Origin: Acanthacorydalis orientalis
Taxonomy: Eukaryota; Arthropoda; Insecta; Megaloptera; Corydalidae
Reading direction: 5' to 3'
Assembly (NCBI GenBank): GCA_034766995.1
Contig: CM068316.1
Coordinates: 27,316,606 to 27,380,605, forward strand
Length of the DNA: 64,000 nucleotides
A program made the translations under genes and the position numbers. Shown piece by piece: positions 32,353-43,245 of the stretch. Each line of letters starts with the position of its first letter. Positions within the stretch are counted from its first letter, which is position 1. The notes under the pieces were generated by a model. It searched no databases and had not been told where the DNA came from. It saw only the letters and a list, made by a program, of their open reading frames with translations.

Positions 32353-33430
32353 TTAAAGCAAAAGAGAGGTTTTCTGTTCTGAACCGCTGAGGATGATGGT
32401 ACTATATCAAAATTTTCAATGTATCAAAATACTCAATAATATAAGAAAAATATTTGTTGACTATAGTCGTCAAATAAAATTGGATTCGGCTAGAATAAAG
32501 ACTTTTATTGTAAACAAAAGTTCTTATGAAAATGTTAAGAAATGCAATTAAATGTTAACGGTACAATTATAATTGATTTAACTTCTTTTTAAAGTTTTAT
32601 TCATAAACAAAATGTTACGAAACTGTTTACAAACAGCTTGTATTTTACTACCGGAGAAACTTTCAAAGCTTATTGTAAACTTTACGCACGTTTAATATAG
32701 ACATCATTTGTTACATGTACGATTTCCAAGCTATATCTAACCTTTTATGCTATATCTAAGGTTTCACTATGTTATAAACAAACAATTAAAACAATAACTC
32801 AGATTCCATTTTCGGATAGCTGTTGTCAGACAAAGGAATTTTATACTCATAGCGTAACATGTGATAAACAATATCGAAATTGTCGTCTTAAACTTTATTA
32901 ATTGAAAAAAAAATGTAAATAATATTATCCCATTCGAAGCAGTCACTATTGAAAGTCATATTATCATAATTAGATCGAAGAATGAAATCTCATTTGTAAA
33001 AGTGAATTTAATTAGAATGTCAAAAACTATAACTACGACAAAATTACATATCGTTTTATAAAAACTAAATATCCTGAAGACGATGGCATTATTATTGAAA
33101 ACTCCATAAGATATACCATTTTTTTATAAATGTTAATAATTAAATATCAAAAATTTAATAACATTTTTTTCTAATACAGAAAGCGTGGAAAATCAGATGT
33201 TGAAATTTTTAAAATGTTATAAAAGTATATAACATAAAGATGATTAGATAGATAATTTTAGTAGCTTTATCTAGTCGAAGAAAAGTATATAAATAACCAT
33301 ATGAATTAAAATATCATTTAAATGTATGGTTTGATAGGACCACAAAAACAGTCACATCTTCCAAATAGTAATTTTGTACAAAATTAATATGAAAAATGAA
33401 CAGAAAGAAAAATCAACTGTTAAAAATACT
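32353..33430. other. AT-rich non-coding stretch
   Basis: No frame or repeat recognised; ends at a short TA array (about 33434-33463) next to a mariner terminus. Confidence 0.5.
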
Positions 33431-33463
33431 AACATATATATATATATATACACACATATATAC

Positions 33464-34248
33464 ACGAGTTGATAGGTTTGGTAATTTTGTATAATATGGC
33501 ACCATTATTCATTTGGTAACGTCACGGCTAACAAATGTCATTTTTAAAACTAGCATAGGTGAAATTTCAGCCAGAAGCGACGCGTTATTCACGTTCTACA
33601 CATGTTTGAAGAGAGGAAGGATTGTAGCAGTTGCCGCAAAAATAGAAAAAAACAATTAGGCTTTTTTGCGTCGATTAGTCACCGTTGATGAAAAACATGG
33701 ATCCACCATAACACACGTAAGTCGAAGAAGCAGTTAGAGTAGTGGAAAACGACTGATGAAAGTGCTCCGATGAAGGCGAATACTGGGAAAGATTGTTTTT
33801 TGGGATTACCAAGAAATCATTCTGATCGACTACTTAACGAAAGGAAAAACGATACCAGGAGCCTATAGTGTAAAATTATTAGACGGTTTGAAAGAAGAGC
33901 TGGAACAAAAAAGTGCCCTTTCACCAGGATAACGCGCCGTCCCTCTAATCACCCATCGTAATGGCAAAATTGCACGAATTAGGCTTCAAATTGATCCCTC
34001 ATCGACCATATTGTCCTGACTTGCCCCCGTGCGACTTCTTCCTCTTATCAATCTTGAAAATTTGTCTCGGTGGGAAGAAATTCACGTTGAATAAGGATGT
34101 TATCGCCGCCGTTAATACGTATTTTGCAGAATCGCTGGAGCAAGTGTACGAGTATAACCCTCAATAGAGACTGTGGAATAATAAATGGTTTTTTCCAAAA
34201 AACGGTGTTTAACTTACTTGTTTTATTATAGTTATCAAACGACATTCG
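33464..34248 (+). mobile_element. mariner element (mauritiana-like), degenerate, copy B
   Basis: Starts cgagttgataggtttggtaa and ends gttatcaaacgacattcg. Its reading order equals copy A (17995-18718): ISHRx.DEKHGSTITHVSRRSS-like pieces near 33690-33740, LIDYLTKGKTIPGAY (33815-33870), LLDGLKEELEQKSALSPG (33876-33920), then the 68-codon frame at 33961-34167: MAKLHELGFKLIPHRPYCPD, LPPCDFFLLSILK, NTYFAESLEQVYEYNPQ. The second catalytic box is shifted out of frame. The C-terminal region, lost from copy A, is kept here. Confidence 0.8.

Positions 34249-34249
<1 letters not shown>

Positions 34250-34308
<59 letters not shown>
34250..34308. repeat. (TA)n microsatellite
   Basis: TA array between the mariner terminus and a LINE fragment. 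Confidence 0.95.
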
Positions 34309-34311
<3 letters not shown>

Positions 34312-34315
<4 letters not shown>

Positions 34316-34503
34316 CCAGCAGTGGATTAACAGGGGCTGAAGATTAGACCGAGAAAGAGACCAATGAACAGATGGGATAAGGATATTAAAAACTTTCTTG
34401 GAAAACTGTGGAAAAGAGAGGCACTGAATCGAACAAAATGGAAAATCATGGAAGAGGCCTTTATCCAGCAGTGGATTAACAGGGGCTGAAGATGATGATG
34501 ATG
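34312..34503 (+). mobile_element. LINE 3' end with duplicated terminus and (GAT)n tail
   Basis: Frame [20 protein letters not shown] ... [17 protein letters not shown], the C-terminus of an RTE-related LINE polymerase, followed by (GAT)n. A 33-bp terminal word (tatccagcagtggattaaca plus ggggctgaagat) occurs twice, at 34313 and 34462, so a bare 3' stub precedes a second, longer 5'-truncated copy. The same 3' end occurs at 17752-17864 and 60177-60245. Confidence 0.8.
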
Positions 34504-34548
34504 AATATGTATATACATACATATACATATATATATGTATATACATAC

Positions 34549-34606
<58 letters not shown>

Positions 34607-34621
34607 ATATATATATATATA

Positions 34622-34701
<80 letters not shown>

Positions 34702-34718
34702 CATATATATATATATAG
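34503..34718. repeat. Very long (TA)n/(TATC)n microsatellite
   Basis: About 215 bp of TA with TACATA and TATCTA interruptions, followed by (GTAG)n at 34718-34744. One of the two longest arrays of the window. Confidence 0.97.
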
Positions 34719-34754
34719 GTAGATGGGTAGATAGGTAGGTAGGTATGGAAGTTG

Positions 34755-34858
34755 GAGCAAGTGTATAACCCTCGATGGAAACTGTGGAATAATAAATGGT
34801 TTTTTCCAAAAAACGGTGTTTAACTTACTTTTTTTATTATAGTTATCAAACGACATTC

Positions 34859-34860
<2 letters not shown>
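34755..34860 (+). mobile_element. mariner 3' end fragment, same lineage as copy B
   Basis: Repeats the last 110 bp of the 33464-34248 element (gcaagtgt...aactgtggaataataaatggt, aaaaaacggtgtttaactta, gttatcaaacgacattcg) with small indels. It lies between TA arrays, so it is either a second truncated insertion or a local duplication. Confidence 0.85.

Positions 34861-34864
<4 letters not shown>

Positions 34865-34932
<68 letters not shown>
34865..34932. repeat. (TA)n microsatellite
   Basis: TA array abutting the mariner 3' fragment. Confidence 0.95.
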
Positions 34933-34933
<1 letters not shown>

Positions 34934-34939
34934 TAGATG

Positions 34940-35900
34940 GATAGATATAGAGAAGGTTCAATTATTAAAGTTAGATTTTCCTCCACTTTGGGTCTCTAGA
35001 AACGGTTGGCATCTCCAGTGAAATGCGCATAAGCAACAATCAAAAATAATCAATAATGATTTCTTAAAAAATGTTATTCAGAAAATATTTTAATATTTTA
35101 ATGAGTGAAAAAGAATGTTTCATTGGTTTATTGTAGTTGAGAAAAAAATACTTTCAGAGTTAAAAAATACTCACTAGCGATAATGTGATTACTTGAGTAT
35201 ATATTATACTATTGAATGGTGATATCATATATTACTCATTTTTATTTTTAAAAATTACGTAGTTGAAAATTTACACATTAAACGTTCATTTAAAACCGCA
35301 ATAAACAATACACCTTTTTAATTACATTTAAATCTGTTAAATATATTAAATATGCATATTTTAATAAACACAAAGTAAAGATACAGAGTAAAGGTCTGGT
35401 ACGAAACTTAAAAGTTTTCCACTTTACTTGTATTCTTCTTCATTAATGAAAAGAGAGGCGTGTTTTTTCTTAATTTTCCATACTTTTTCTTAATATAAAC
35501 GTGTTGTTTCTATAAAATGACACCATTAATTTCATACATCTATTTATAGAAGTAAAATAAAAAAAATACATTTTTTGAAAAAAACACACATTAAACTGTT
35601 GCTGCCGGGTGATTTTATGTACAAACGTTTCCGTTCACTGGTAAATTTCAATTAAGATTTGAGATATGCAATGTAAAATCAACACATTTTCATAATTATA
35701 TTTTTATTGTATATAAATTTCTCTAAGATATAATTGAATTATTTTTAAGTTTATATCAATTCCATAAATATTTGTTCACATGTACTAGAATCTTTAGTAA
35801 TTCCAAAAAAATAATGTTTCGCATTTTTCTCTTCGATCTCTGTAAATTATCATTAATGTGGGTAATTACTGTTTTATTGATTTTTTGGTATTTATTATCG
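34940..35900. other. AT-rich non-coding stretch
   Basis: Shares a short word (aatgcgcat(a/g)agcaacaatc followed by aaaaat) near 35020 with 22286, hinting at an unresolved repeat. Nothing else recognised. Confidence 0.45.

Positions 35901-35901
<1 letters not shown>

Positions 35902-35939
<38 letters not shown>
35902..35939. repeat. (TA)n microsatellite
   Basis: Abuts the left terminus of the well-preserved mariner. Confidence 0.95.
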
Positions 35940-35940
<1 letters not shown>

Positions 35941-36860
35941 GAGGTCAGACAATTAAGTAATGCGACCGATTTTTTTCTCGGCCTGTGGTAACACTGCGAA
36001 CCTGTAACTCCGCCACCGTAATAACAGATCCCTACTCTCTCGATTGAGACCTTGACCACCCTCGTACGATCATTTCTTCGCCAGCTGTTTAGTGTTTTGT
36101 AACAACGCGCGAGTAGTGCATGTCACGAAGCCCACCGAATGAACATCGCTCAAGATTGTCTCGAGCAGGTTGAAAGTGATCCTACTCTTCTCGATCGATT
36201 TATTACTGGTGATGAAAGTTGGTTCTTTCAATATGACCCCGAAACTAAACGACAAAGCCAACAGTGGCTGTCCCCTGGAGCCCAAAGGCCAAAGAAGGCG
36301 AGAATGAGCAAGTCCAAAGTGAAAACCATGTTGATTTGCTTCTTCGACAGCAAAGGGGTGGTTCACAAAGAGTTCGTACCACCTGGACAAACCGTAAATC
36401 AAGTATTCTACCGCAATGTGCTCGAAAAATTACGAAAAAGGGTGCTCAGAGTGCGTCCAGAGATCGCGAAGACTTGGGTTCTGCATCACGACAATGCTCC
36501 CTGTCACAGTGCGTTCAGTGTCTCTCAGTTTTTGGCGTCTAAAGGCATCGCAACGTTACCACAACCGTCCTATTCACCGGACATGTCACCCTGCGACTTT
36601 TTCCTATTCCCCCATATAAAAAAATTCGTCAAAGGTCGACATTTTGACTCCGCTGAAGATATCCAAGAATCTGTGACGAGGGTACTCGGAGAGGTCCCAC
36701 TAGAAGTGTTCCAGAATTGTTACGAAAACTGGAAAACTCGCTGGAATAAGTGTATAGATGCGGGATGGGACTACTTTGAAGGGGATCGCAGCGATGTACC
36801 TTAATTTTTAAATATACTCGATTTTTGAATTTTGTCGCATTAGTTAATTGTCTGACCTCG
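35940..36860 (+). mobile_element. mariner element with near-identical terminal repeats, N-terminal deletion
   Basis: 921 bp. Terminal inverted repeats of 27 bp, cgaggtcagacaattaagta plus atgcgac at the left and the same with one change (aac for aag) at the right, 36834-36860. Both ends sit in TA arrays, so the TA target is consistent. A single frame covers most of the interior (36139-36804). Compared with the usual mariner of about 1.3 kb it lacks roughly 0.4-0.5 kb encoding the helix-turn-helix domains. The locally balanced base composition and the lack of lesions mark it as the youngest copy here. Confidence 0.95.
36139..36804 (+). CDS. mariner transposase, catalytic domain only (221 codons)
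   Basis: Intact frame encoding the DD34D catalytic core of a mariner transposase. Motifs: [14 protein letters not shown] (linker), [20 protein letters not shown] with the first catalytic Asp in [55 protein letters not shown] with the second Asp, [20 protein letters not shown] with the third; exactly 34 residues separate the second and third Asp. The C-terminus [15 protein letters not shown] is complete. The usual protein has about 345 residues; the first 120-170, which hold both DNA-binding helix-turn-helix motifs, are missing, so it could cut but should not bind the terminal repeats by itself. The sequence resembles FLJ37770/GVQW3-type mariners. The upstream frame stays open a short way without a better start. 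Confidence 0.93.
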   Translation: MNIAQDCLEQVESDPTLLDRFITGDESWFFQYDPETKRQSQQWLSPGAQRPKKARMSKSKVKTMLICFFDSKGVVHKEFVPPGQTVNQVFYRNVLEKLRKRVLRVRPEIAKTWVLHHDNAPCHSAFSVSQFLASKGIATLPQPSYSPDMSPCDFFLFPHIKKFVKGRHFDSAEDIQESVTRVLGEVPLEVFQNCYENWKTRWNKCIDAGWDYFEGDRSDVP

Positions 36861-36881
36861 TATATGTGTATATACATATAC

Positions 36882-36964
<83 letters not shown>
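36861..36964. repeat. (TA)n microsatellite between two mariners
   Basis: About 100 bp of TA with TG and TACA variants; joins the right end of one mariner to the left end of the next. Confidence 0.96.
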
Positions 36965-36965
<1 letters not shown>

Positions 36966-36968
<3 letters not shown>

Positions 36969-37802
36969 GGGACCCAAAAATGTATACATACTTCAACATA
37001 TAAAATATCTGCGTAAAAACTTTACTACTAAAATTATAAAGACATCAAGGGATGACTGTGAGTCATTTCTTGTTCAGTTTGATTTCTACAATCACAACAG
37101 GTACTCAAAGTGATCACCACTAGCATCCAGATACTTCTGATTTCGACGAACTACTGCACGAAAAACGTTGCCCAAAATGCTCACTGTGAATGCTGCGCAC
37201 GATGTTTCAATTTTCCTCAACCCTCAACCATTCGCAATACAGTATTCTTCGATCAGGGTAGTCTTCATTCATGACATGAAACAATCTTGGAGTATAAACT
37301 ATCCATTTTTCTTTCATAAGAATGCGTTGTATGAGTGATCTGCTAACTTCTGTTTCACGTGCACATTGTTTGGCGGACTTTCGAGGCGAACATGTAATCT
37401 GTCCCAACATCATAGCTGAAGAAGCAGAATTTGTTACTGTGTGAGACCTTTCGGATCTTTGCTTGTGTACATCGTACACGGCACCATCGGTTTCAAATTT
37501 AGCACGAATGCGTGCAATTATCAGGAGTTTTGTTCGTGTAGGTTCTCTTGAAAACTCCCGTCGCTACTGTTGTACTTCGCACATTCTCAAATTTAAACAG
37601 TATTGCGTTGTTCAAATAACAATCGTGCCTCTGCTATTTTGTTGAAGTGTCCTGCCGATCGCATGGTGGTTCCAATACTCGTGTGATTAATTACATCTTT
37701 TAAAAGAATATCATACTACACATTGCCTACATAATTCGATTCAACAATGAAGAAATTTCATAGATAACCTCCATTAAGGTGTATATACATTTTGACCCCT
37801 CT
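36966..37802 (-). mobile_element. Tc1/mariner-type element, internally deleted
   Basis: Terminal repeats: left agagggacccaaaaatgtat; right on the minus strand agaggggtcaaaatgtatat. On the minus strand a 90-codon frame (37479-37207) carries the N-terminal DNA-binding part: MYDVHKQRSERSHTVTNSAS, KSAKQCARETEVSRSLIQRI, LFHVMNEDYPDRRILYCEWL. An upstream out-of-frame piece reads AEARLLFEQRNTV. The frame then jumps to a C-terminal stub (FRAVVRRNQKYLDASGDHFE) near 37160-37110. Hence the whole DDE domain is deleted. The style (RARFETDG, PDRRIxYCEW) is that of long-known insect Tc1/mariner-like transposases ending in xxxGGHFEH. Confidence 0.85.
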
Positions 37803-37814
37803 ATTTATACATAT

Positions 37815-38105
37815 TACGTGTGTGCAAAAGTTTCAGTCTTTTTCTGGAATTTTTTTTTTTTTAGTTTCATAATATATAAAATGTAATTCAATAATAAAAA
37901 TGCTTTCTCCCATTTCAATTGGCCTTTTGACATCTCGAAGACAAGTTTCGGATTCCTTCGCAAAGAATATATCGGTTTGTAGGCAATGAAGTCCTTGATA
38001 CACTTTCGTATCTCAGCCATATCTCTTAAGTGGTGTCCATCTGAACATCGACCGAAATAAATGATAATTTTCAGGCAAGTCGTCTGAATATGCTACATAT
38101 GGAAG
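37815..38105 (-). pseudogene. mariner transposase C-terminal fragment
   Basis: On the minus strand the frame 38020-37814 contains MAEIRKCIKDFIAYKPIYSL, like the AEVxKCIDxFIASKPxxFF helix near the end of mariner transposases, followed in shifted form by RNPKLVFEMSKGQLKWEKAF where GIRKLPEKWxKxV is usual. Catalytic parts are absent; the fragment is cut at the right by the next mariner derivative. Confidence 0.6.
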
Positions 38106-38144
38106 AACTTCCCAGTACAAGTTAAAAATAGTAGTACTTGTTTG

Positions 38145-38410
38145 ATACAAAAATAATTGTGGTTTTGTTTTCTGAATTCTAACCTTATTTTTTTTAATGG
38201 AAGTGTCATTTCATCATGTACATGTTAATATCATTTGAAAGTGCATTTTTCAGTCCAAATTTGGTAACGTCGACTTTAGTTTTATTTATAAATTATTCTT
38301 TAAATTGGGGTATTGAATTAAAGAACGAAAAGAAGCAAATAAGAGCAATTTTCTGTACGAATTCAAAATGAATGGTTGAACAACACAAACTGCTTGTACA
38401 CTAATAAAGA
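38145..38410 (+). mobile_element. Helix-only mariner derivative, copy 2 (plus, 5' part)
   Basis: Starts acaaaaataattgtggtttt and continues gttttctgaattctaacctt, as in 51293 and 58633. The transposase start KNEKKQIRAIF followed by FKMNG*TTQTACT is visible near 38320-38400, after which similarity stops. The 3' half is missing. Confidence 0.7.
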
Positions 38411-38585
38411 TAAGATGACATTAGATTATGGAAATTCCATGAAATATAGCACATTACTCAAAAAGTGTGCAATATACTGTCTGCGATATTTAAAATTTCG
38501 ATATTTAAAAAAAAACTATATTTTTATGTTTGTCTCTGCATATGAGTTTAAACTTTATTTTTCCACTTTTTAATTAATATTTTTT

Positions 38586-38642
38586 TCATATATATGTATA
38601 TATACATATACATATATATATATATATATATACATATATACA

Positions 38643-38684
<42 letters not shown>
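38586..38684. repeat. (TA)n microsatellite
   Basis: TA array with TAC and CAAACA variants ending at a mariner terminus. Confidence 0.95.
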
Positions 38685-38686
<2 letters not shown>

Positions 38687-39962
38687 GAGGTTGCATTGAA
38701 AGCCACTATTGTTTTGTGTTTTTGAGTATTCATTTCGATAACAAAATGTGGTGAATAGATTAATCAAAGTATTTTCCCTTGGAAGCTATGACTTTTTTCC
38801 ACTTTTCTGGTATCAGTTGAATTCCACGACGAAAGAATGGTCTGTCTTTTAAGCCAATCTATTCAACAACCCAATTTTCGACTTCTCCGTAGTTATGGAA
38901 AAGTGTATTTTCCAAAGTGTATTGCATCGATCAGAACAGATGATAATCGCTTATAGACTGGTCCCGAGAATACACTGGATGCAAGAGAACTACCCATTCG
39001 AGCTCCATCAGTGTTTTTTTCACGGATATAGCAACATGGGTCCGAGCATTGTCATGGAGTAGAATTCCTTTTCAGCGATTTGATGCAATTGATGGTCGTT
39101 TTTGCATCAAATTATCATTCAAACGCTCCAATAGTTGTCGATAACGTTCAGCAGTAATTGTTTCCTACAGTTTCAAAAGATCATAATACACTACACCATC
39201 CATATCCCACCAAATATAGAGCACTGCTTTGTGATGGTGGATGTTTCGCTCTAGTGTCAACGTTGATGTTTGGCCAAGATCAACCCATGATTTCTTGCGT
39301 TTTGGGTTGCTGAAATAGATACATTTTTTATCGCCGGTCAGGATACGTCACAAGAAACTCTTCTTTTCATGCCTTGCAAGTAAAGAAATCGAGATGTTTA
39401 AATAATTAGCAATGGCATTTTCGGTTAATTCATGTGGCAGTAATCTCCCTTCTATCTGGATCTTTTCCATGACTCATAAACCTCGTGAAATGGTTGATTT
39501 ATCGACTTCGAGCTGTTGTGTCAATCCTTTGAGTGTTTGAGCAGGGTTTTCTTCCAAAAGAGCTTTCAGTTATACATCTTCGAACTATTTCGACTGATGT
39601 GGCTGTTGTTTGTTATGAACGTCACAATCACCACTTTTGAATCGTCGAAATCAATCTCTACATACTGTCTACGATGGAGCAGATTCACCTTAAGTTTTTG
39701 CAAGCAATCGATAAGCTTCAGCTCCATCTTTTTTCAAATGAAAGTAGTGCAGAAGTACACACCAGAAAAACAACTTATCGCATTCCATTTCAACACAGTT
39801 ATAATAAAGCACTTGTGTAAACAATGGATGGCGTCTGATGCCTTAATTTTAATAGGAAATGTTCACACTTCAAAATAACATAAAAGACATTTGTCACTGC
39901 CCACAGCATACGCACCTAGAGAGCCATCCACACGTGAACAGCGGCTTTCAATGGAACCTCCT
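38685..39962 (-). mobile_element. mariner element, full length, disabled
   Basis: 1278 bp. Terminal repeats: left aggaggttgcattgaaagcc; right on the minus strand aggaggttccattgaaagcc, with only one difference over these 20 bases, and continuing similarity (actatt/gctgtt). Flanked by TA arrays on both sides. Full-length mariner size, with a decayed minus-strand transposase (38760-39800). Confidence 0.92.
38760..39800 (-). pseudogene. mariner transposase, full length but broken
   Basis: Minus strand, reading from 39800: FHLKKDGAEAYRLLAKT, FRRFKSGDCDVHNKQQ, LKALLEENPAQTLKGLTQQL, EVDKSTISRGL, GRLLPHELTENAI, RILTGDKKCIYFSNPKRKKS (first D kept), WVDLGQTSTLTLERNIHHHK, LYIWWDMDGVVYYDLLK, RYRQLLERLNDNLMQKRP, ILLHDNARTHVAISVKKTL (second D kept), YSRDQSISDYHLF (third D kept), and the end FFRRGIQLIPEKWKKVIASK with a stop at 38760-38762. 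Several in-frame stops and at least two frameshifts disable it. All three catalytic Asp survive, unusual among the decayed copies here. Confidence 0.9.
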
Positions 39963-39964
39963 TT

Positions 39965-39977
39965 TATATATCCATAT

Positions 39978-40047
<70 letters not shown>
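39965..40047. repeat. (TA)n microsatellite
   Basis: TATCCA units followed by about 65 bp of TA, at the right terminus of the mariner. Confidence 0.95.
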
Positions 40048-40050
<3 letters not shown>

Positions 40051-40208
40051 CGCATATGTCTATGGATTTATTAATATGGGATAAACATACATAGTTCGTC
40101 TCATAGTGCAAGCCAAATACAAAAATAGTATTATATAAAGAATTATATTATATAACGTCGTTTACTTTGTATCGCGAGTGCGACTTGTAGATATTAAATA
40201 CTCGTATA

Positions 40209-40394
40209 AATCACTCAATTTTTGTATAAAAACAACGTAAAAATGAAAAAAAATCATCATACATTTTATTTAATAATTTAGTTCAATTCAATACTAAAAT
40301 AATTCAACTAAAACACTAAAAAAGGATAGTATTTTTTTAATTTCTGCGTTTTTTTTAGTACTGTCATGTGGAAGTCTTAATTTAATCACCCTAT
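40209..40394. mobile_element. Palindromic MITE, copy 2 (diverged)
   Basis: Right end on the minus strand reads gtgattaaattaagacttcc then acatgacagtactaaaaaaa, as in the other copies; the left end (atcactcaatttttgt) is weaker. The centre shows the same ttcaactaaaacactaaaaa symmetry as copy 1. Confidence 0.6.
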
Positions 40395-40591
40395 ATAAAA
40401 AATCAAGATAACAAGAATACAAGTCTTCACAATAATAACATGTGTTTGTAATTTTTATTGATTGTTTATTTATTATTAATTTTAATAGATATCACATAAT
40501 TTCATTTTACTTTCCGAGTTACACAATTGTTTTGAAATCTTTCGGCAACATTTTTTTTTTATTTACATAAAAAAACGATACATAATGAAGT

Positions 40592-40617
40592 TATATATAT
40601 ATATATATAAATGTGTG

Positions 40618-40655
<38 letters not shown>
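40592..40655. repeat. (TA)n microsatellite
   Basis: TA array with a TGTGTGTATG interruption. Confidence 0.93.
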
Positions 40656-40656
<1 letters not shown>

Positions 40657-40873
40657 TTCACTACGTATTTATAAATAAAATTAATTTTAATAAATTTTAT
40701 TTTCTGACAAATATTATACGATTGTTTGAAATATATATTGTATCTTTCTTATTTAATCTGTCTTTTTTTTCGATTCTTCTCTTAAATGTACGAAAACATA
40801 TAAACTCGATAATTTTAATGGATTTCTATGTTTATATAAAAATTATTTTTTTTTAGAAGAATAAAATTTAAAC

Positions 40874-40917
40874 ATATATATATATATATGTGTGTGTGTG
40901 TGCGTGCATGTGTGTGT
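40874..40917. repeat. (TA)n(TG)n microsatellite
   Basis: TA run changing into TG/TGCG repeats, abutting MITE copy 3. Confidence 0.93.
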
Positions 40918-41033
40918 GTGATTCAATGTATGCTTCCATATGAAACTAATAAAAAAAATCTCAAAAAATAACATGATTTTTTTAAATTTTTGCAATTTTT
41001 TTTAACACTTATGTCGAAGCCTAAATTGAATCA

Positions 41034-41034
<1 letters not shown>
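40918..41034. mobile_element. Palindromic MITE, copy 3
   Basis: 117 bp. Left gtgattcaatgtatgcttcc; right on the minus strand gtgattcaatttaggcttcg. The interior is (A)n...(T)n symmetric around acatgat. Flanked by TG/TA on the left and TA on the right. Confidence 0.8.

Positions 41035-41101
<67 letters not shown>
41035..41101. repeat. (TA)n microsatellite
   Basis: About 66 bp of TA beginning exactly at the MITE terminus. Confidence 0.95.
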
Positions 41102-41104
<3 letters not shown>

Positions 41105-41734
41105 CACATAAAATTAATAAACAACAGAGATTTTATGAAATAAGATAAAATGAAAATAAAGGTTTCTCTGGTACGTAAAACTGAAATTTAAATAACTTTG
41201 TGACAGAAACAGTCGCAACTAGGCAGCCGCTGAAAGAGATGAGATTATATGCTTAGGAGCATAAAAAACATATGAAATTGAAATACTATATACTGCCACA
41301 TATAATGCAGTTAAGTTTTGACAGTTTTTTAAATTAAAATTCTTTGGCATAAACAAAAGTTGGTTTTTGTATTATATATATATATATATATACATACATA
41401 CATGTATATACATATACCCATATTTATGTTGATATTTGGCCTAGAATATAGTGCAAGAGGAAGTAAATTAAAACAGTGTTACTTTAATTAGTTTTAAAAT
41501 TGAGTTTTGTGGATTAATTTTAAAGAATTTTTCTGTATAACTATGAATAACCAATTAAGATGTAAGTGTGCGTATATATATATATATATATATATATATT
41601 GGTGACTTCAATCTGTAGTAGACACTACAAGTAAATGTAAAATTAACGCACTGTGACATTATCACCATTGACTGATTTAATTATTAATTATTTATAATAT
41701 TGTTTGTACATGTAAACAATATATATAAATGGGG
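41102..41734. other. AT-rich stretch with short TA arrays
   Basis: TA arrays at about 41373-41405 and 41574-41600. No coding signal. Confidence 0.5.
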
Positions 41735-42115
41735 AAGAAATGATTCCCATCGGATCAAAAGGGTTTAACAGCTAAAAAAATTCAGAACTTAGGTATGCTT
41801 CATTTGTTAAAATCCGTTAATTAGATTAAAAGTTATGAGCTTGAAAATCTGAACAACGATTTTCACGTTGTGTCAGCATTAAAAGATGAATATCTCGATA
41901 ACTGTTTATCGTACTATAAAAACTAAAATATCTGCGGATAGAGCTTTCAAAACTCTGTAAAAAGAGCTCATATCTATTTTTTTAATTTTTAAAAATTTTA
42001 AGAAATTAAGCTTTCAAATTTGTCAATATCACCAAAATTAAAGATGCCAGAAAAACTGTTAGGAAACGTGTAAGAAACCACAGAAAATGTAAAGTGGAGG
42101 AAGAGCGAAGGTCAG
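41735..42115. repeat. Interspersed repeat of unknown type, copy B
   Basis: Second copy of the repeat at 22600-22925; it carries an extra internal block (about 41850-41960, tatctcgataactgtttatc) absent from copy A. No coding or termini recognised. Confidence 0.7.
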
Positions 42116-43137
42116 AGAGTTAGACAAAAATTTCTTTGACACCATCTGAAAAGATAGAATTACATTTTTAAAAAACATAAAACATTTTCATTTCTCTAAC
42201 CCAACGTAATTGTACTTAAACTCCTGCGGTCGTGTAAATATACAACCTCCATTTATTAAAAATATTAAGTGTTTTCATTTTTTTAGTTGGCTACTGTATT
42301 GTATAATGGAATTCAAAACGCACGAAAAATAACGAAAAATATAATTTTTTATTGTTTTGTGTGAAATGAAAGAAAAAAATATCTGATCTTATGATAGAAA
42401 ATTCTGCAATAACATTTGAAATACTATTTAGTTGAATGGAGACAAACTAGAAAATTCTAATTAATGGCTTGTACTTTACAGTTGATAACGAGGGATGTTT
42501 TGAAGAACGAACATGTATACATAGTCGAACATCACTGAATATACAAATGATTTTTCACTGTTAAAGTTGAATTCAAATTACCTGATTATCTGGTATCAAA
42601 TAAGTCCACTTCTCGTTAAATTACACGATTTATAAAACTGAAAATCTGATAAGCAAGAAATATGCTTTTCGGTCCTTCTTAGTAAATGTTGAAATATTTA
42701 ATGATATTAATGAATGTCTATTATATTCATCCTCCCTTTACCACCTCATAAAAAAAACATAATATTTATGAGAAGAAAATAATGCATTTATCGCATAAAT
42801 AAGTTTATCGTATTCAATTATCCAATCTGACACAAAGAAATTAAAATTTCGAGTTTATCTTATTCACGTTATGCGAAAATTTAAAGACTTCGACATAGGA
42901 AAATGAGTAACTTTTTGTCTGTAGCATTGGATATTTAAAGATAGAAATTGAATCAGAATATTGATAATATATTTTTTTGCGATACATCATCATATTTTGG
43001 AAGAATTACAAGTAACATCTAAAGTGAAATTCATTATAAATAAGTCATAATATTGCATAACACACATGATAAGAATGGTTTATAATTGTATTCTAGAAGG
43101 GAGAATATTTCAACGTCTACTGTAATATTTTGTTAAT
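42116..43137. other. AT-rich non-coding stretch
   Basis: Nothing recognised. Confidence 0.5.
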
Positions 43138-43172
43138 ATTAGGGTGGTAGAAAATAATTGCCGTGCATGACC
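43138..43172. repeat. Isolated mariner terminal repeat
   Basis: attagggtggtagaaaataa then ttgccg, a diverged copy of the terminus that begins again at 43246. Only about 75 bp of unrelated sequence separates them. Confidence 0.75.
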
Positions 43173-43245
43173 TACAAAAAAGATCATTTTCTGTGCAAGA
43201 AAGCCGAGAGGCAATTTTACTGTACGATGCATGGTGCTTTTAGTA

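Noticed and set aside
36070..36889. Overlapping ORFs of 67-110 codons in other frames around the mariner
   Set aside because: Shadows of the 221-codon transposase, whose motifs are unambiguous.
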